Source: an uncultured SAR116 cluster alpha proteobacterium (GTDB lineage: Bacteria > Pseudomonadota > Alphaproteobacteria > Puniceispirillales > Marisalimonadaceae). Taken from it: a stretch of 64,000 nucleotides of DNA. A program made the translations under genes and the position numbers. The stretch covers positions 1-64,000 of the forward strand of contig CACJQK010000003.1 in assembly GCA_902595515.1 (NCBI GenBank). The letters run 5' to 3'. Shown piece after piece: positions 27,766 through 36,342 of the stretch (the first letter of the stretch is position 1; every line of letters begins with the position of its first letter). The notes under the pieces were generated by a model. The model had not been told where the DNA came from and made no database searches. It saw only the letters and a list, made by a program, of their open reading frames with translations.

Positions 27766-28608
27766 TTATCCTGCTGAGAAGGTACTTACTAAAGATCCTA
27801 CTGTCATACTCCATCCATCAACTAGAACAAATAATAATAATTTAAATGGAAGTGCAACTAACATTGGAGACAACATCATCATTCCAAGTGACATCAAAAT
27901 AGACGAAATAACCATATCAATTACTAAAAAAGGTAAAAATAAAAGAAATCCTATTTGAAATGCAGTTTTCAGTTCACTAGTCATAAATGCAGGAAGAGCT
28001 ATTCTAAAGGGAATATCAGAAACTTTATCAAATTTTTCTAAGCCAGCTAATTCAGTAAACATAATTAAGTCTGTTTTTCTTGTGTTTTTAACCATAAATT
28101 GTTTCATTTCAGAGCTGGCTGTTTCAATAGCCTGTTCTGCGGGTAAGTTTTTTTCCATATAAGGCACTGCAGCGTTTTCATAAACCTTATTAAATGTTGG
28201 AGCCATTATAAAAAAAGTTAAAAATAAAGATATTGCAATTAAAACTTGATTTGGAGGAGTTTGTTGCGTGCCCAGAGCTTGACGAAGAATAGACATCACA
28301 ATAATTATTCTTGTAAAACTAGTCATTCCAAGCACTAAAGAAGGTAATACTGTCAAAGCTGTCATTAGTAATAGAATTTGTAATGGAAATGAGTATTCAG
28401 TTGTATCACCATTAGTTGATACATTTAATGCAGGAAACCCAGAAGTAATGGGTTCTCCAAATGCTTGTACAGGAAATCCAGTTATTAAAATTAAAAGTAT
28501 AAAAAAAGATAATCTCTTTACTAAGTTTATTGTTATCTCAAAAATTTTATTTTTTTGATTTGAAAAATAAAATCTTTTTATAGGTTGTGGGCAAATTGCT
28601 TTACGCAT
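27766..28608 (-). CDS. fliP: Flagellar export apparatus protein FliP
   Basis: Pore-forming export-gate subunit made as a precursor. A basic stretch and signal-like helix at about residues 34-52 ('LSFFILLILITGFPVQAFG') precede the mature part. Family motifs are 'MTSFTRIIIVMSILRQALGTQQTPPNQVLI' and the C-terminal 'LGMMMLSPMLVALPFKLLLFVLVDGW'. The start overlaps the fliO end by 8 nt. No other Met occurs before the conserved core, so the 280-aa reading is kept, though the long basic leader is unusual. Confidence 0.94.
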   Translation of the reverse strand: MRKAICPQPIKRFYFSNQKNKIFEITINLVKRLSFFILLILITGFPVQAFGEPITSGFPALNVSTNGDTTEYSFPLQILLLMTALTVLPSLVLGMTSFTRIIIVMSILRQALGTQQTPPNQVLIAISLFLTFFIMAPTFNKVYENAAVPYMEKNLPAEQAIETASSEMKQFMVKNTRKTDLIMFTELAGLEKFDKVSDIPFRIALPAFMTSELKTAFQIGFLLFLPFLVIDMVISSILMSLGMMMLSPMLVALPFKLLLFVLVDGWSMTVGSLVSTFSAG

Positions 28609-29017
28609 TTTTATTACCTTTTTTATGAGCTGTTAATAAATCTGATATATTTACATGTTGAAGAGGTTTAGAGTTTTTAGGATTCTCTTGTAAAGTAATT
28701 TTCTTTGTTGATAAATGTTCTGACGCTTTATAATTTAAATTGCTTATTTCAGATTTATGTTGATCAATTTGTATAAGCGACCCCCTGCCAGACTTATGTC
28801 CTACAAAGAAAAATTTTTCATCTTCAACTTTAAAAACATAAGCTTGGAAACTGTTGTTAAGAGGCATTTGATTTATAACCTCAAAACTATTTTCTTTCTT
28901 AATGATTTTTTTTAGGTGCCCACTTTTTTTCTTAACAATAAAAGCAACAACACCTAATATTAATAAAAATGAAATTACTACAATAACTGTGGTGAAATCT
29001 GGAACGGATTGTGACAT
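28601..29017 (-). CDS. fliO: Flagellar biosynthesis protein FliO
   Basis: Accessory membrane protein that assists FliP assembly. The 138-aa product has one N-terminal helix (about residues 10-28, 'VIVVISFLLILGVVAFIVKK') and a small cytosolic domain ('SFEVINQMPLNNSFQAYVFKVEDEKFFFVGH') typical of the FliO/YscJ-like fold. It is weakly conserved in sequence, so position before fliP is part of the evidence. GAGGAA precedes the ATG. A sigma54 promoter lies 30-45 nt upstream, making fliO the first gene of a separately promoted fliOPQR-flhB segment. Confidence 0.85.
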   Translation of the reverse strand: MSQSVPDFTTVIVVISFLLILGVVAFIVKKKSGHLKKIIKKENSFEVINQMPLNNSFQAYVFKVEDEKFFFVGHKSGRGSLIQIDQHKSEISNLNYKASEHLSTKKITLQENPKNSKPLQHVNISDLLTAHKKGNKNA

Positions 29018-29046
29018 TTAGGCTTTCCTCAATTTTTATATAAGGA

Positions 29047-29062
29047 AGCAAGAAGTATGCCA
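29047..29062 (-). promoter_or_regulatory. Sigma54 promoter upstream of fliO
   Basis: On the minus strand the sequence is TGGCAT-ACTTC-TTGCT, a full match to the -24/-12 core (TGGCAN-N5-TTGCN). Predicted transcription start is near 29036, 19 nt before the fliO ATG, leaving room for the GAGGAA Shine-Dalgarno. Confidence 0.85.
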
Positions 29063-29125
29063 TTAGAAAATTTTAGTTTAAGTTATTGTTTTTAATAGAT
29101 TATTTTTGTGTCAATTTTTTGTATA

Positions 29126-29440
29126 TTATAGTTTTTGTACTCGGTTTTCAGGATTTGTAACCTCTGTAAATCTGATGCCAAATCTTTCCCCAACCATAAC
29201 CACTTCTCCTTTAGCAATTTTAACTCCATTCGCTAAAATGTCTAATGGATCACCAGCTAATCTTTCTAATTCCACCACTGATCCTTCATTAAGTCTTAGA
29301 AGATCTCTTATTTTGAGTTCGGTTGAACCAACCTCAACAGTAAGTTTTACCTCAATATTTTCAAGGACCTTGAGATTATCCAGACCAGCTTTATCTGTAA
29401 CTGTTTCTTCAACTTGTGCTTCAGCTTCATTTTCTGCCAT
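29126..29440 (-). CDS. fliN: Flagellar motor switch protein FliN
   Basis: C-ring protein that forms the switch complex with FliM and FliG. The 104-aa product has an acidic N-terminus and a SpoA/FliN domain ('VEVGSTELKIRDLLRLNEGSVVELERLAGDPLDILANG', 'KGEVVMVGERFGIRFTEV'). I start at the ATG at 29440 because GAGGAG lies 7 nt upstream; the track start is a TTG inside that ribosome site. It follows fliM with 18 nt between. A 108-nt spacer with a sigma54 promoter follows. Confidence 0.95.
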   Translation of the reverse strand: MAENEAEAQVEETVTDKAGLDNLKVLENIEVKLTVEVGSTELKIRDLLRLNEGSVVELERLAGDPLDILANGVKIAKGEVVMVGERFGIRFTEVTNPENRVQKL

Positions 29441-29458
29441 TAAATTACTCCTCAATAT

Positions 29459-30427
29459 TTATAATCTCTTATTTAAATTCACTGCAACCTGGCCATTTGT
29501 TTCACCAATTTCAGCTTTAAATAATATTTTGTCATTTACATAAAAATCAACACCGTCGACAGGAGGTAAGTTCATTACATCCCCCTCTTTGAATTGAACA
29601 AGATTGGATAATGAAACATGTGGTTCACTCAAAATTGCCGATACGGGAAGTGGAACATTTAATACTGATTTTTCTAAACGTTCTCTCCAGCTTGTATCAT
29701 CATTGATTATATCACTTTGTACTCTGGAACGTAATAACGAAGCAATAGGTTTTAAAGTTTGTAAAGGATAAATTATATCAAATGAAGCTGAGTCAACGTT
29801 TGGAAGCTGAACAACAAAAGAACAAATTATTACTGAATCTGATGATTCAACTAAAGTTGCAAATTGCGGATTAATTTCCCTACTTTGGTGCTTAATTGTT
29901 ATTGGCATAAGATCTTTCCAAGCCGTTTCAAGACATTGAGAAATTCCATCTGATACTATTTCAATTATTCTATCTTCAGTAGCCGTAAACTCAGCCTTCG
30001 CAGAAGGAAAATTTGCTAATTTACCACCATAATAACAATTTGTTAAAACACTAATAAAGGATGGTTCTAGCACAAGTAACATTGATCCTCTAAGCTCGTC
30101 AATTCTACTTGTGCTTAAACTCATGAAACTGTTTAGACCAGCACTATATTCATCATATGTTTTTACTTCTGGAGGAAATGGGTTGATTTTTGGCTGCAAT
30201 CTTATCATGGGTAAAAATATACTTCTTACTAATCGTGCAAACCTTTCATTAATTAACCTTAAAGCGTAGTAATCACCAAGAAGTTCTAAGTTGTCTGAAC
30301 CAAATGTAAAGTCTGTTACTTCAACATCATTATTTAATCCAGAGTTTGCAGTAATTTCTCCAGATTGCAGACCTTCCATTAAAGCTGACACTTCGTCAGA
30401 AGATAATTTTCTAGATGTATTGGACAT
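29459..30427 (-). CDS. fliM: Flagellar motor switch protein FliM
   Basis: C-ring protein that binds CheY-P and sets rotation direction. The N-terminus has a 'KLSSDEVSALMEGLQSGEI' motif of the FliM type. A CheC-like middle domain follows ('YALRLINERFARLVRSIFLPMIRL'), then a C-terminal SpoA domain ('LSEPHVSLSNLVQFKEGDVMNLPPVDGVDFYVNDKILFKAEIG'). At 322 aa it is normal. The canonical N-terminal CheY-binding peptide (LSQ-E-I-D type) is replaced by 'KLSSDEVSALM', so CheY binding is not obvious. Confidence 0.94.
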   Translation of the reverse strand: MSNTSRKLSSDEVSALMEGLQSGEITANSGLNNDVEVTDFTFGSDNLELLGDYYALRLINERFARLVRSIFLPMIRLQPKINPFPPEVKTYDEYSAGLNSFMSLSTSRIDELRGSMLLVLEPSFISVLTNCYYGGKLANFPSAKAEFTATEDRIIEIVSDGISQCLETAWKDLMPITIKHQSREINPQFATLVESSDSVIICSFVVQLPNVDSASFDIIYPLQTLKPIASLLRSRVQSDIINDDTSWRERLEKSVLNVPLPVSAILSEPHVSLSNLVQFKEGDVMNLPPVDGVDFYVNDKILFKAEIGETNGQVAVNLNKRL

Positions 30428-30445
30428 TAATTCATAAATCCTACT

Positions 30446-31045
30446 CTATTGTAAAATAAACGCAGTAAAATATACATCTTCTATACCTGGAAATTCATCA
30501 AGTGACTCTAATTTTTTATTTAGAACAACCATTAACCTCTCAGACAATTTTTTCTTACCATCACTACCAGAAATATCTTCTTCAGTAAAATCACTTATAG
30601 TTGATAGTATTTCAGAACGTAATGCTAGTTGATGGGAATCAACTACCTCCATGACTTTTTCATCATACTGTGTGGATACACCTACACTAACTTGTAGAAA
30701 TTTTCTGCTTCCTTTTAAATTAGTTGTAAAGTCTCCTGGAAATTCAAAATAAGTAGTTTCATAACTATCAACTTCTGGGATAGCTTTAACATTCTTTTTT
30801 ATTATGCCATCTTCACCTTCTTCTTGACCTTCTTTATCTTCAACATCCTCTGTTTTTTTCTTTTCAGCTTCTTTCCCTTCTATTATTTGATTAACTTCGG
30901 CTGAAGGGTCAGGTTCAGGTTCACCACCAAACATAAAATAACCAATACCTAGACCAACAGCAATTAATAAAAAGCCGACTACTACAAAAATAATTATTTT
31001 TAACAAGTTACTTTTTTTTGGTTCTTCTTCAACTTCTTCTGCCAT
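30446..31045 (-). CDS. fliL: Flagellar basal body-associated protein FliL
   Basis: Single-pass inner-membrane protein associated with the stators. A short acidic N-terminus with 'EEPKKSNLLK' leads into a helix at about residues 14-35 ('IIIFVVVGFLLIAVGLGIGYFMF'). A long acidic linker (residues ~40-80, Glu/Asp/Lys-rich) precedes a periplasmic domain with 'GSRKFLQVSVGVSTQYDEKVMEVVDSHQLALRSEILSTIS'. At 199 aa it is longer than the gammaproteobacterial form because of the linker. It lies directly upstream of fliM. Confidence 0.92.
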   Translation of the reverse strand: MAEEVEEEPKKSNLLKIIIFVVVGFLLIAVGLGIGYFMFGGEPEPDPSAEVNQIIEGKEAEKKKTEDVEDKEGQEEGEDGIIKKNVKAIPEVDSYETTYFEFPGDFTTNLKGSRKFLQVSVGVSTQYDEKVMEVVDSHQLALRSEILSTISDFTEEDISGSDGKKKLSERLMVVLNKKLESLDEFPGIEDVYFTAFILQ

Positions 31046-31070
31046 TTTTTTCTCACTATTTAGTTATTGA

Positions 31071-32432
31071 TTATGCTATTACGTTTACAATATGTCTAGA
31101 TGAAACATCATCATCCAACCCTGTTAAATTATTTATTTGTTCTTGTTTATCATCAGAATTTTGAAAATTATTTTGATTATTTTTATTTTGATTTGTATTA
31201 GAATTATTTTTGGAACCAAAATTTTTTGATTCATCATAAGCTGCAAATTCTAAGTTTATTCCTTGATCATTAAAAAGTTTCTGGAGATGGTTTTCATTTT
31301 GGTTCAATGCATTAGTAACAAAAGTGTTTTCTGTAATTATCTTTACGCTGCCTGTTCCATTTTTTAAGCTTATGGAGACTTTAAGTTTTCCTAAATTTTT
31401 TGGTTTGAGATTAAAATCAATTTCTTCACCACCATTTTCTAAAGCATTTTCTATTCTAGAAACAAGTTTTGTTGTCCAACCTTTCTGACCTAGATCAAGA
31501 GTATCTAACAACCCTTCTAAGATAGAATTTACTCTACTATTTGTAAATGAAGCATTGTTTTGCTGAGAAAATTGATTTCCTTTAGTGCCAGAATCATTAG
31601 AGTTTTGATTATTGTGTAATTTATCATTCACTTTAATTTCGTTCATCATATTCTTTTTTAATTCATCGCTAATTTGATTATTACTATATTTTAAATTTGT
31701 ATTGTTAGACAAACTAGCATCTATTAATGAAATAGAATCTATTTTTTCTCTAAATGTAAACGAATTAGATTTTGATACCTGATATAATTTATTAGGATGG
31801 TCATTTTTTTTGATTTTTTTTACAAAATTTAGTTTTCTATTTTTTGAATCAAATCTCGTTTCATTATCTAACTGATGTTCAGACTTTGTTGTCTCGTTTG
31901 TAATTTTGTTGACATTATTTGATTTAAAAGATTTTTCACTATTTTGGTTGATATATTGTTCTTTATTTTTTAATAAAGATTCTAAAGATTTTGAACTTTT
32001 GTTTATAATTTTAACATTACCTTTGTGATCAATGATATTCTTAATGTTTGATGATTTAAATTTCTGATATTCAGGTAATCTAATGAAAAAATTTTTATTA
32101 AAATCCTTTGTTGATTCTAATAAAATTAAAATTTTGTCTTTTATTTCGGTTTTAATACTTTCATCTGATAAGATATCACTTTTTATCTTTTTGAAATCTG
32201 GAGAATCTAAATTAGGAATGTTTAAATTAGGCAAATAATTTGATAAATTATCAATAATTGCTATATCTTCTTCATTAAAAATAAATTCAAAATCTTGTGA
32301 AATATCATTTGACTTTTCTTCATTATTAAAATTGGTAGAAAACAATGAACTTAATAAAGATGCGTTATTATCTTCTTTATTTGAAACAGACAAAAAGTCA
32401 GAATTATTATTTACATCATTTGTAATTTTCAT
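31071..32432 (-). CDS. fliK: Flagellar hook-length control protein FliK
   Basis: Secreted ruler that triggers the export switch once the hook is complete. The N-terminal ~320 residues are low-complexity (Asn, Ser, Lys, Asp-rich), as expected for an unfolded ruler. The C-terminal Flg_hook domain is recognisable ('IDFNLKPKNLGKLKVSISLKNGTGSVKIITENTFVTNALNQNENHLQKLFNDQGI'). The ATG at 32432 (453 aa) is preferred: the sigma54 promoter just upstream starts transcription near 32448, leaving only 4 nt before the track's ATG at 32444 but 16 nt with a GGAA site before 32432. Confidence 0.86.
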   Translation of the reverse strand: MKITNDVNNNSDFLSVSNKEDNNASLLSSLFSTNFNNEEKSNDISQDFEFIFNEEDIAIIDNLSNYLPNLNIPNLDSPDFKKIKSDILSDESIKTEIKDKILILLESTKDFNKNFFIRLPEYQKFKSSNIKNIIDHKGNVKIINKSSKSLESLLKNKEQYINQNSEKSFKSNNVNKITNETTKSEHQLDNETRFDSKNRKLNFVKKIKKNDHPNKLYQVSKSNSFTFREKIDSISLIDASLSNNTNLKYSNNQISDELKKNMMNEIKVNDKLHNNQNSNDSGTKGNQFSQQNNASFTNSRVNSILEGLLDTLDLGQKGWTTKLVSRIENALENGGEEIDFNLKPKNLGKLKVSISLKNGTGSVKIITENTFVTNALNQNENHLQKLFNDQGINLEFAAYDESKNFGSKNNSNTNQNKNNQNNFQNSDDKQEQINNLTGLDDDVSSRHIVNVIA

Positions 32433-32458
32433 TTTAAATTCCATATTTTAAAATTTAC

Positions 32459-32474
32459 TGCAAATACAATGCCA
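32459..32474 (-). promoter_or_regulatory. Sigma54 promoter upstream of fliK
   Basis: Minus-strand TGGCAT-TGTAT-TTGCA, a full match to the -24/-12 core, in the 60-nt gap between fliJ and fliK. Predicted start near 32448. It implies that fliK-fliL-fliM-fliN can be transcribed independently of the upstream part of the cluster. Confidence 0.85.
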
Positions 32475-32503
32475 TTCTAAAATATGTAATTGAAAATACT
32501 TTA

Positions 32504-32893
32504 TTAGTAGTTTTTGTTTTCAAATTCACTAATATAATTTCTTTTATAATCTCTAGCTTTTTCTTCAGCTTTAATTTTTTTGAAATTGTTTTGAATAATT
32601 TTTTTTCTTATTGTTTCTTTTTCTGTACGCAAATATTGATTTCGATTTGATGCAATATTTTTTTGACTTTGAAGGGTAGCAAATAGTTGAGCATTATTTT
32701 TAAAGTATCCTGAATTGATTATTTTATTTGAAGCATTATTTTCAGTACTTTCCATAATAGTGTTTATCTGGTCGATAAGACCTTCATTTTTAGTAATTTC
32801 ATTTTGTACTAAATTAGAGTTATTAATTTCTTTTGAAACGTCTTTTTTTCTAATTGTAGCAAGTCTCTCAAATCTTTTAATTTTTTTTTTCAA
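32504..32893 (-). CDS. fliJ: Flagellar export protein FliJ-like
   Basis: A 129-aa, highly charged, all-helical coiled-coil protein ('KRFERLATIRKKDVSKEINNSNLV', 'YLRTEKETIRKKIIQNNFKKIKAEEKARDYKRNY'). FliJ is the ATPase-stalk-like component of the export apparatus and has little conserved sequence. The assignment rests on size, coiled-coil character and the position directly after fliI. An alternative is any generic coiled-coil protein, but the synteny is strong. Confidence 0.78.
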   Translation of the reverse strand: MKKKIKRFERLATIRKKDVSKEINNSNLVQNEITKNEGLIDQINTIMESTENNASNKIINSGYFKNNAQLFATLQSQKNIASNRNQYLRTEKETIRKKIIQNNFKKIKAEEKARDYKRNYISEFENKNY

Positions 32894-32902
32894 CTATCCT
32901 AC

Positions 32903-34222
32903 CTATTCATACAATTTTAATAATGCTTTTCTTGAATTCTCAAAACTTGCCTTTTCGGGACTGCTTTGTGAAATAAAATCAATTAATTTTGGCCACATAG
33001 CTATGGCATCATCGAGATCTTTATCTTGACCAGGAGTATACCCCCCCATTAATATTAAATCCTTATTTTCTACGTAAGCACTTACATGCTTTCTGAAAAG
33101 CTTTGAAGCATTCGCGTGATCATCTGAAATTAGATCATCCATTACTCTACTAATCGAATTAGGAATATCAACTGCTGGATACACACCCATTTGAGCGTTT
33201 AATCTACTTAGTACAATATGACCATCGAGTATAGCTCTAGCTGTATCAACTACTGGATCATTATTGTCATCTCCATCAGCTAAAATTGTATAAAATGACG
33301 TAATACTGCCATCTCCTTGATCACTGGTCCCTGTCCTTTCTATCAAATTAGGGATCATAGAAATTACGGATGGAGGATAACCTTTTGAAGTTGCGGCTTC
33401 TCCTAATGACAATCCAATTTCTCTTTTAGCATGTGCAATTCTAGTTAAACTGTCCATTATAAGTAATACATTTTTACCTTGATCTCTAAAATATTCTGCT
33501 ATAGCCGTGGCCCTATTCGCACCCCTGATCCTCGTTAATGGTGATCTATCTGCAGGCACAGCAACTACAGTAATTTTGTGAGATGAGTCGGCTTTAAATA
33601 ATTCATTGACCATTGTTCCGACTTCCCTTGCTCTTTCACCAATTAAGGCAATTACAACCACATCTGCCTCGGTAAATTTACTCATCATTCCCAATAAGAC
33701 TGATTTACCAACTCCTGATCCAGCAATGATCCCAAGCCTCTGACCTTGACCAACAGTTAATAAGGCATTTATAATCCTTACCCCTACATCTAATGGCTTT
33801 TTTACTAAACTTCTTTTTAGAGGATTCATAACTTTACCCATAAGGGGCCATTTATTTTTTATCTTATATAAAGGTTTTTCATCTAATGGTTTTCCAAAGG
33901 CGTCCGTTACTCTTCCTAGTAAAGTATTATCTACTTCTATATATCTTCCATCATCATTCAATGAAACTTCACATCCAGAAACTATATGTGAAGAGTGTTC
34001 TAAAATAGCAAGCATGTTATGCTTTTCATTAAAGCGAATAACTTCAGCAAAAATTTCTTTGCCCATTTGATCTTTTACAATACAAAGACTTCCAATAGGT
34101 GCTGGAAACGGATCGCAATAAATAATATTACCATCAAAATGATTAACTCTTCCTGAACTAAAAATTAATTTAGGTCTTTTTATTTGGGAAATATTATCAA
34201 TTAGTTTATTCTCAAAGTTCAT
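32903..34222 (-). CDS. fliI: Flagellum-specific ATPase FliI
   Basis: Hexameric ATPase of the flagellar export apparatus, related to F1-beta. Walker A is 'GIIAGSGVGKSVLLGM' (about residue 165), and Walker B is 'NVLLIMDSLTRIAHAKREIGLSLGE'. 'GYPPSVISMIPNLIERTG' and the type III ATPase motif 'DGHIVLSRLNAQMGVYPAVDI' are also present. I start at the ATG at 34222 (439 aa) with GGAAG upstream; the track's first codon at 34225 is a TTG. Confidence 0.96.
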   Translation of the reverse strand: MNFENKLIDNISQIKRPKLIFSSGRVNHFDGNIIYCDPFPAPIGSLCIVKDQMGKEIFAEVIRFNEKHNMLAILEHSSHIVSGCEVSLNDDGRYIEVDNTLLGRVTDAFGKPLDEKPLYKIKNKWPLMGKVMNPLKRSLVKKPLDVGVRIINALLTVGQGQRLGIIAGSGVGKSVLLGMMSKFTEADVVVIALIGERAREVGTMVNELFKADSSHKITVVAVPADRSPLTRIRGANRATAIAEYFRDQGKNVLLIMDSLTRIAHAKREIGLSLGEAATSKGYPPSVISMIPNLIERTGTSDQGDGSITSFYTILADGDDNNDPVVDTARAILDGHIVLSRLNAQMGVYPAVDIPNSISRVMDDLISDDHANASKLFRKHVSAYVENKDLILMGGYTPGQDKDLDDAIAMWPKLIDFISQSSPEKASFENSRKALLKLYE

Positions 34223-34240
34223 CAATTACTTCCAATAGTA

Positions 34241-35257
34241 TTAAGCTCTATAATTGCTTTTTTCTGAATAACGCATTCCATCACAATTTAAAATTATGTC
34301 ACCTCTTGAAAGTTCTTTATTTGAGATAAAAAGTTTTTTATCTCCATTTTTATTAAAATTTTTTATTTTCGAAAGCGCATCAAAATCTCTATCGTTAACC
34401 TCAATTGTGATTTTATCTTTATAACAATTTATATTTTTTAGAAATGACTTAATTTTCTTTTCATATTTTTCTGGCATTTTATCTATTTGGTAACCTGCAA
34501 GTTCATAAGAAATTTCAAGAATTTTATTTTGAAAAACTTCATAGATTGCTTCTTCAGCTAAGGTTGGTAGTGATGATAAAATCTTTTTAAAATCTTCCAA
34601 ATCATTGTTAATTATCTCTGATACATTATCAGTTAATTCGTTGTTTTCTTCTGAAGTTTGGATAGTTTCATCATCACTTTTATTCATTGACTGAGAAACA
34701 GCATCTCTAACAGAATCTAGAGCTTGTTGCGTTTCATCATCAGTCTTTATAATTTTATCTGATTTTGTGTCAGTTATAGCTTCTTCTTGATATTTATTAT
34801 TGTCACTTTCTATATCTATATTATTTACATCTTTTACTAATTTTTCTGATTGTATATCATCAGCTTTATCTAAGTTTAACTCAGTAGAGCTATTATTCTC
34901 TGGTTCATTTTTAGATTGATTAGTCTCAGCTTGAACATCTGTTTTATTATCATTCTCTTGATTTTCTTCGTGCATTACCTCTTCAGTTTTTTGTTCTTCG
35001 CAAGCAATATCTTCTTTTTCCAGTAAATTATTATTGTTTTCTGGTTTATGATCGGTAACTTCATTATCCATAATATTTTGATTAGCTTCGAAATCAAGGG
35101 CAATATCAATTAATGATTTTTTTACAAAGTTAGAATTATTTGAAATATTTTTATCCTCAAAAACAGACTCAGATTGAGATTTTAGAATAGATCTAATTTC
35201 ATCGCTACCTAATGGAACAATGTTTTGATTTTCATGATTTTCCTGATCTTGTTTCAT
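34241..35257 (-). CDS. fliH: FliH-like flagellar assembly protein with a long acidic insert
   Basis: Likely the regulator/stator of the FliI ATPase, from its position between fliG and fliI. The N-terminus ('IVPLGSDEIRSIL') is followed by about 150 residues rich in Glu, Asp, Asn and Ser without visible fold. The C-terminal ~120 residues fit the FliH/SctL end ('LAEEAIYEVFQNKILEISYELAG', 'GDKKLFISNKELSRGDIILNCDGMRY', the latter like the family's 'GD..l....g.id' strand). At 338 aa it is longer than most FliH proteins (about 200-250), the difference being the acidic insert. Sequence identity is low. Confidence 0.72.
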   Translation of the reverse strand: MKQDQENHENQNIVPLGSDEIRSILKSQSESVFEDKNISNNSNFVKKSLIDIALDFEANQNIMDNEVTDHKPENNNNLLEKEDIACEEQKTEEVMHEENQENDNKTDVQAETNQSKNEPENNSSTELNLDKADDIQSEKLVKDVNNIDIESDNNKYQEEAITDTKSDKIIKTDDETQQALDSVRDAVSQSMNKSDDETIQTSEENNELTDNVSEIINNDLEDFKKILSSLPTLAEEAIYEVFQNKILEISYELAGYQIDKMPEKYEKKIKSFLKNINCYKDKITIEVNDRDFDALSKIKNFNKNGDKKLFISNKELSRGDIILNCDGMRYSEKSNYRA

Positions 35258-35283
35258 AGCTCAATTAATAATATTAAAATTAA

Positions 35284-36321
35284 TTATACGTAATCATCGC
35301 CACCACGACCTGCCAATACAATAGATCCTTCATCAGACATTCTTCTTGCTACAGCTATTATCTGCTTTTGTGCTTCTTGAACTTCTGTCAATCTGACTGG
35401 ACCAAGCGCTTCCATTTCATCTTGTATGTTTGCTGCCGCACGTTGTGACATACATCCAAATAACTTTGTTTTCAACTCTTCATCTGCTCCTTTAAGCGCT
35501 AGTATAATTAAGTCGTCTTCTACAGCACGAAGAAGTGTCTGCAGCGATTTATCATCAGATAATAATAATGTTTCAAAAACAAACATACTGTCTTGAATAT
35601 CTTGCATTAACTGCTTATCGTCCTTTAAAATTTCTTTCATTATTTTCGCTTCGCCGTCTTGACTCAGGAAATTCATGATTTTAGCTGCTGCAGGAACACC
35701 ACCAACTTTACTGGCTCTAAGACTTGCATTTGAAGAAAAAACTTTTTGCATTACTCTATCTAGTTCTTTTAATGCTTCAGGCTGAACTGTTTCCAATGTA
35801 GCTATCCTTTTTATTATATCGGATTGGCTTTTTTCAGGCATAAACGTTAAAACATCTGATGCTGTTGAGGGTTCTAAGTATGAAATAATTAATGCTATAA
35901 TTTGTGGGTGTTCGTCAATTATTAGGTCAGCAATTGATCTTGCATCAAGCCAGTCAAGTATTTCAATTGCCTTATTACTATCAGAAGGAGTAATTTTACC
36001 TAAAACAGTTTGTGCTTTATCTTCGCCTAGTGATTTGGTTAAAACATTTTTTATGTATCCACCTCCAGATATACCAAGACTTGTTTGTGCTTTTATAATT
36101 GCTAAAAACTCATCTAAAACTAAATTAACTGTATCTTGTCCTAAACCTTGAACAGAATACATAGCTGATCCAAGGACTTGAACTTCCTTTGGAGAAAGGT
36201 TTCCCATTATTTCTGCAGCTTCATCTTCACCAATTAACATCATTAAAATTGCACATTTTTGGGTGCCTGTTAAACCTTGATAAACTTCGTCTGGATTTGG
36301 TTTTTTTACTGCTTCTGCCAT
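35284..36321 (-). CDS. fliG: Flagellar motor switch protein FliG
   Basis: C-ring protein joining the MS ring to the torque-generating surface. Motifs are 'GTQKCAILMMLIGEDEAAEIM', the EHPQ motif 'IDEHPQIIALIISYLEPSTA', and the C-terminal motor domain ('FVFETLLLSDDKSLQTLLRAVEDDLIILALKGADEELKTKLFGCMSQRAA') with the expected charged residues. At 345 aa it is normal. It lies between fliF and fliH. Confidence 0.96.
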   Translation of the reverse strand: MAEAVKKPNPDEVYQGLTGTQKCAILMMLIGEDEAAEIMGNLSPKEVQVLGSAMYSVQGLGQDTVNLVLDEFLAIIKAQTSLGISGGGYIKNVLTKSLGEDKAQTVLGKITPSDSNKAIEILDWLDARSIADLIIDEHPQIIALIISYLEPSTASDVLTFMPEKSQSDIIKRIATLETVQPEALKELDRVMQKVFSSNASLRASKVGGVPAAAKIMNFLSQDGEAKIMKEILKDDKQLMQDIQDSMFVFETLLLSDDKSLQTLLRAVEDDLIILALKGADEELKTKLFGCMSQRAAANIQDEMEALGPVRLTEVQEAQKQIIAVARRMSDEGSIVLAGRGGDDYV

Positions 36322-36342
36322 CTTATTACCCTACTCTGTACT

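Noticed and set aside
29106-29543. 145-aa plus-strand ORF across fliN
   Set aside because: fliN and its SpoA domain are clear on the minus strand, and the plus ORF lacks a ribosome site.
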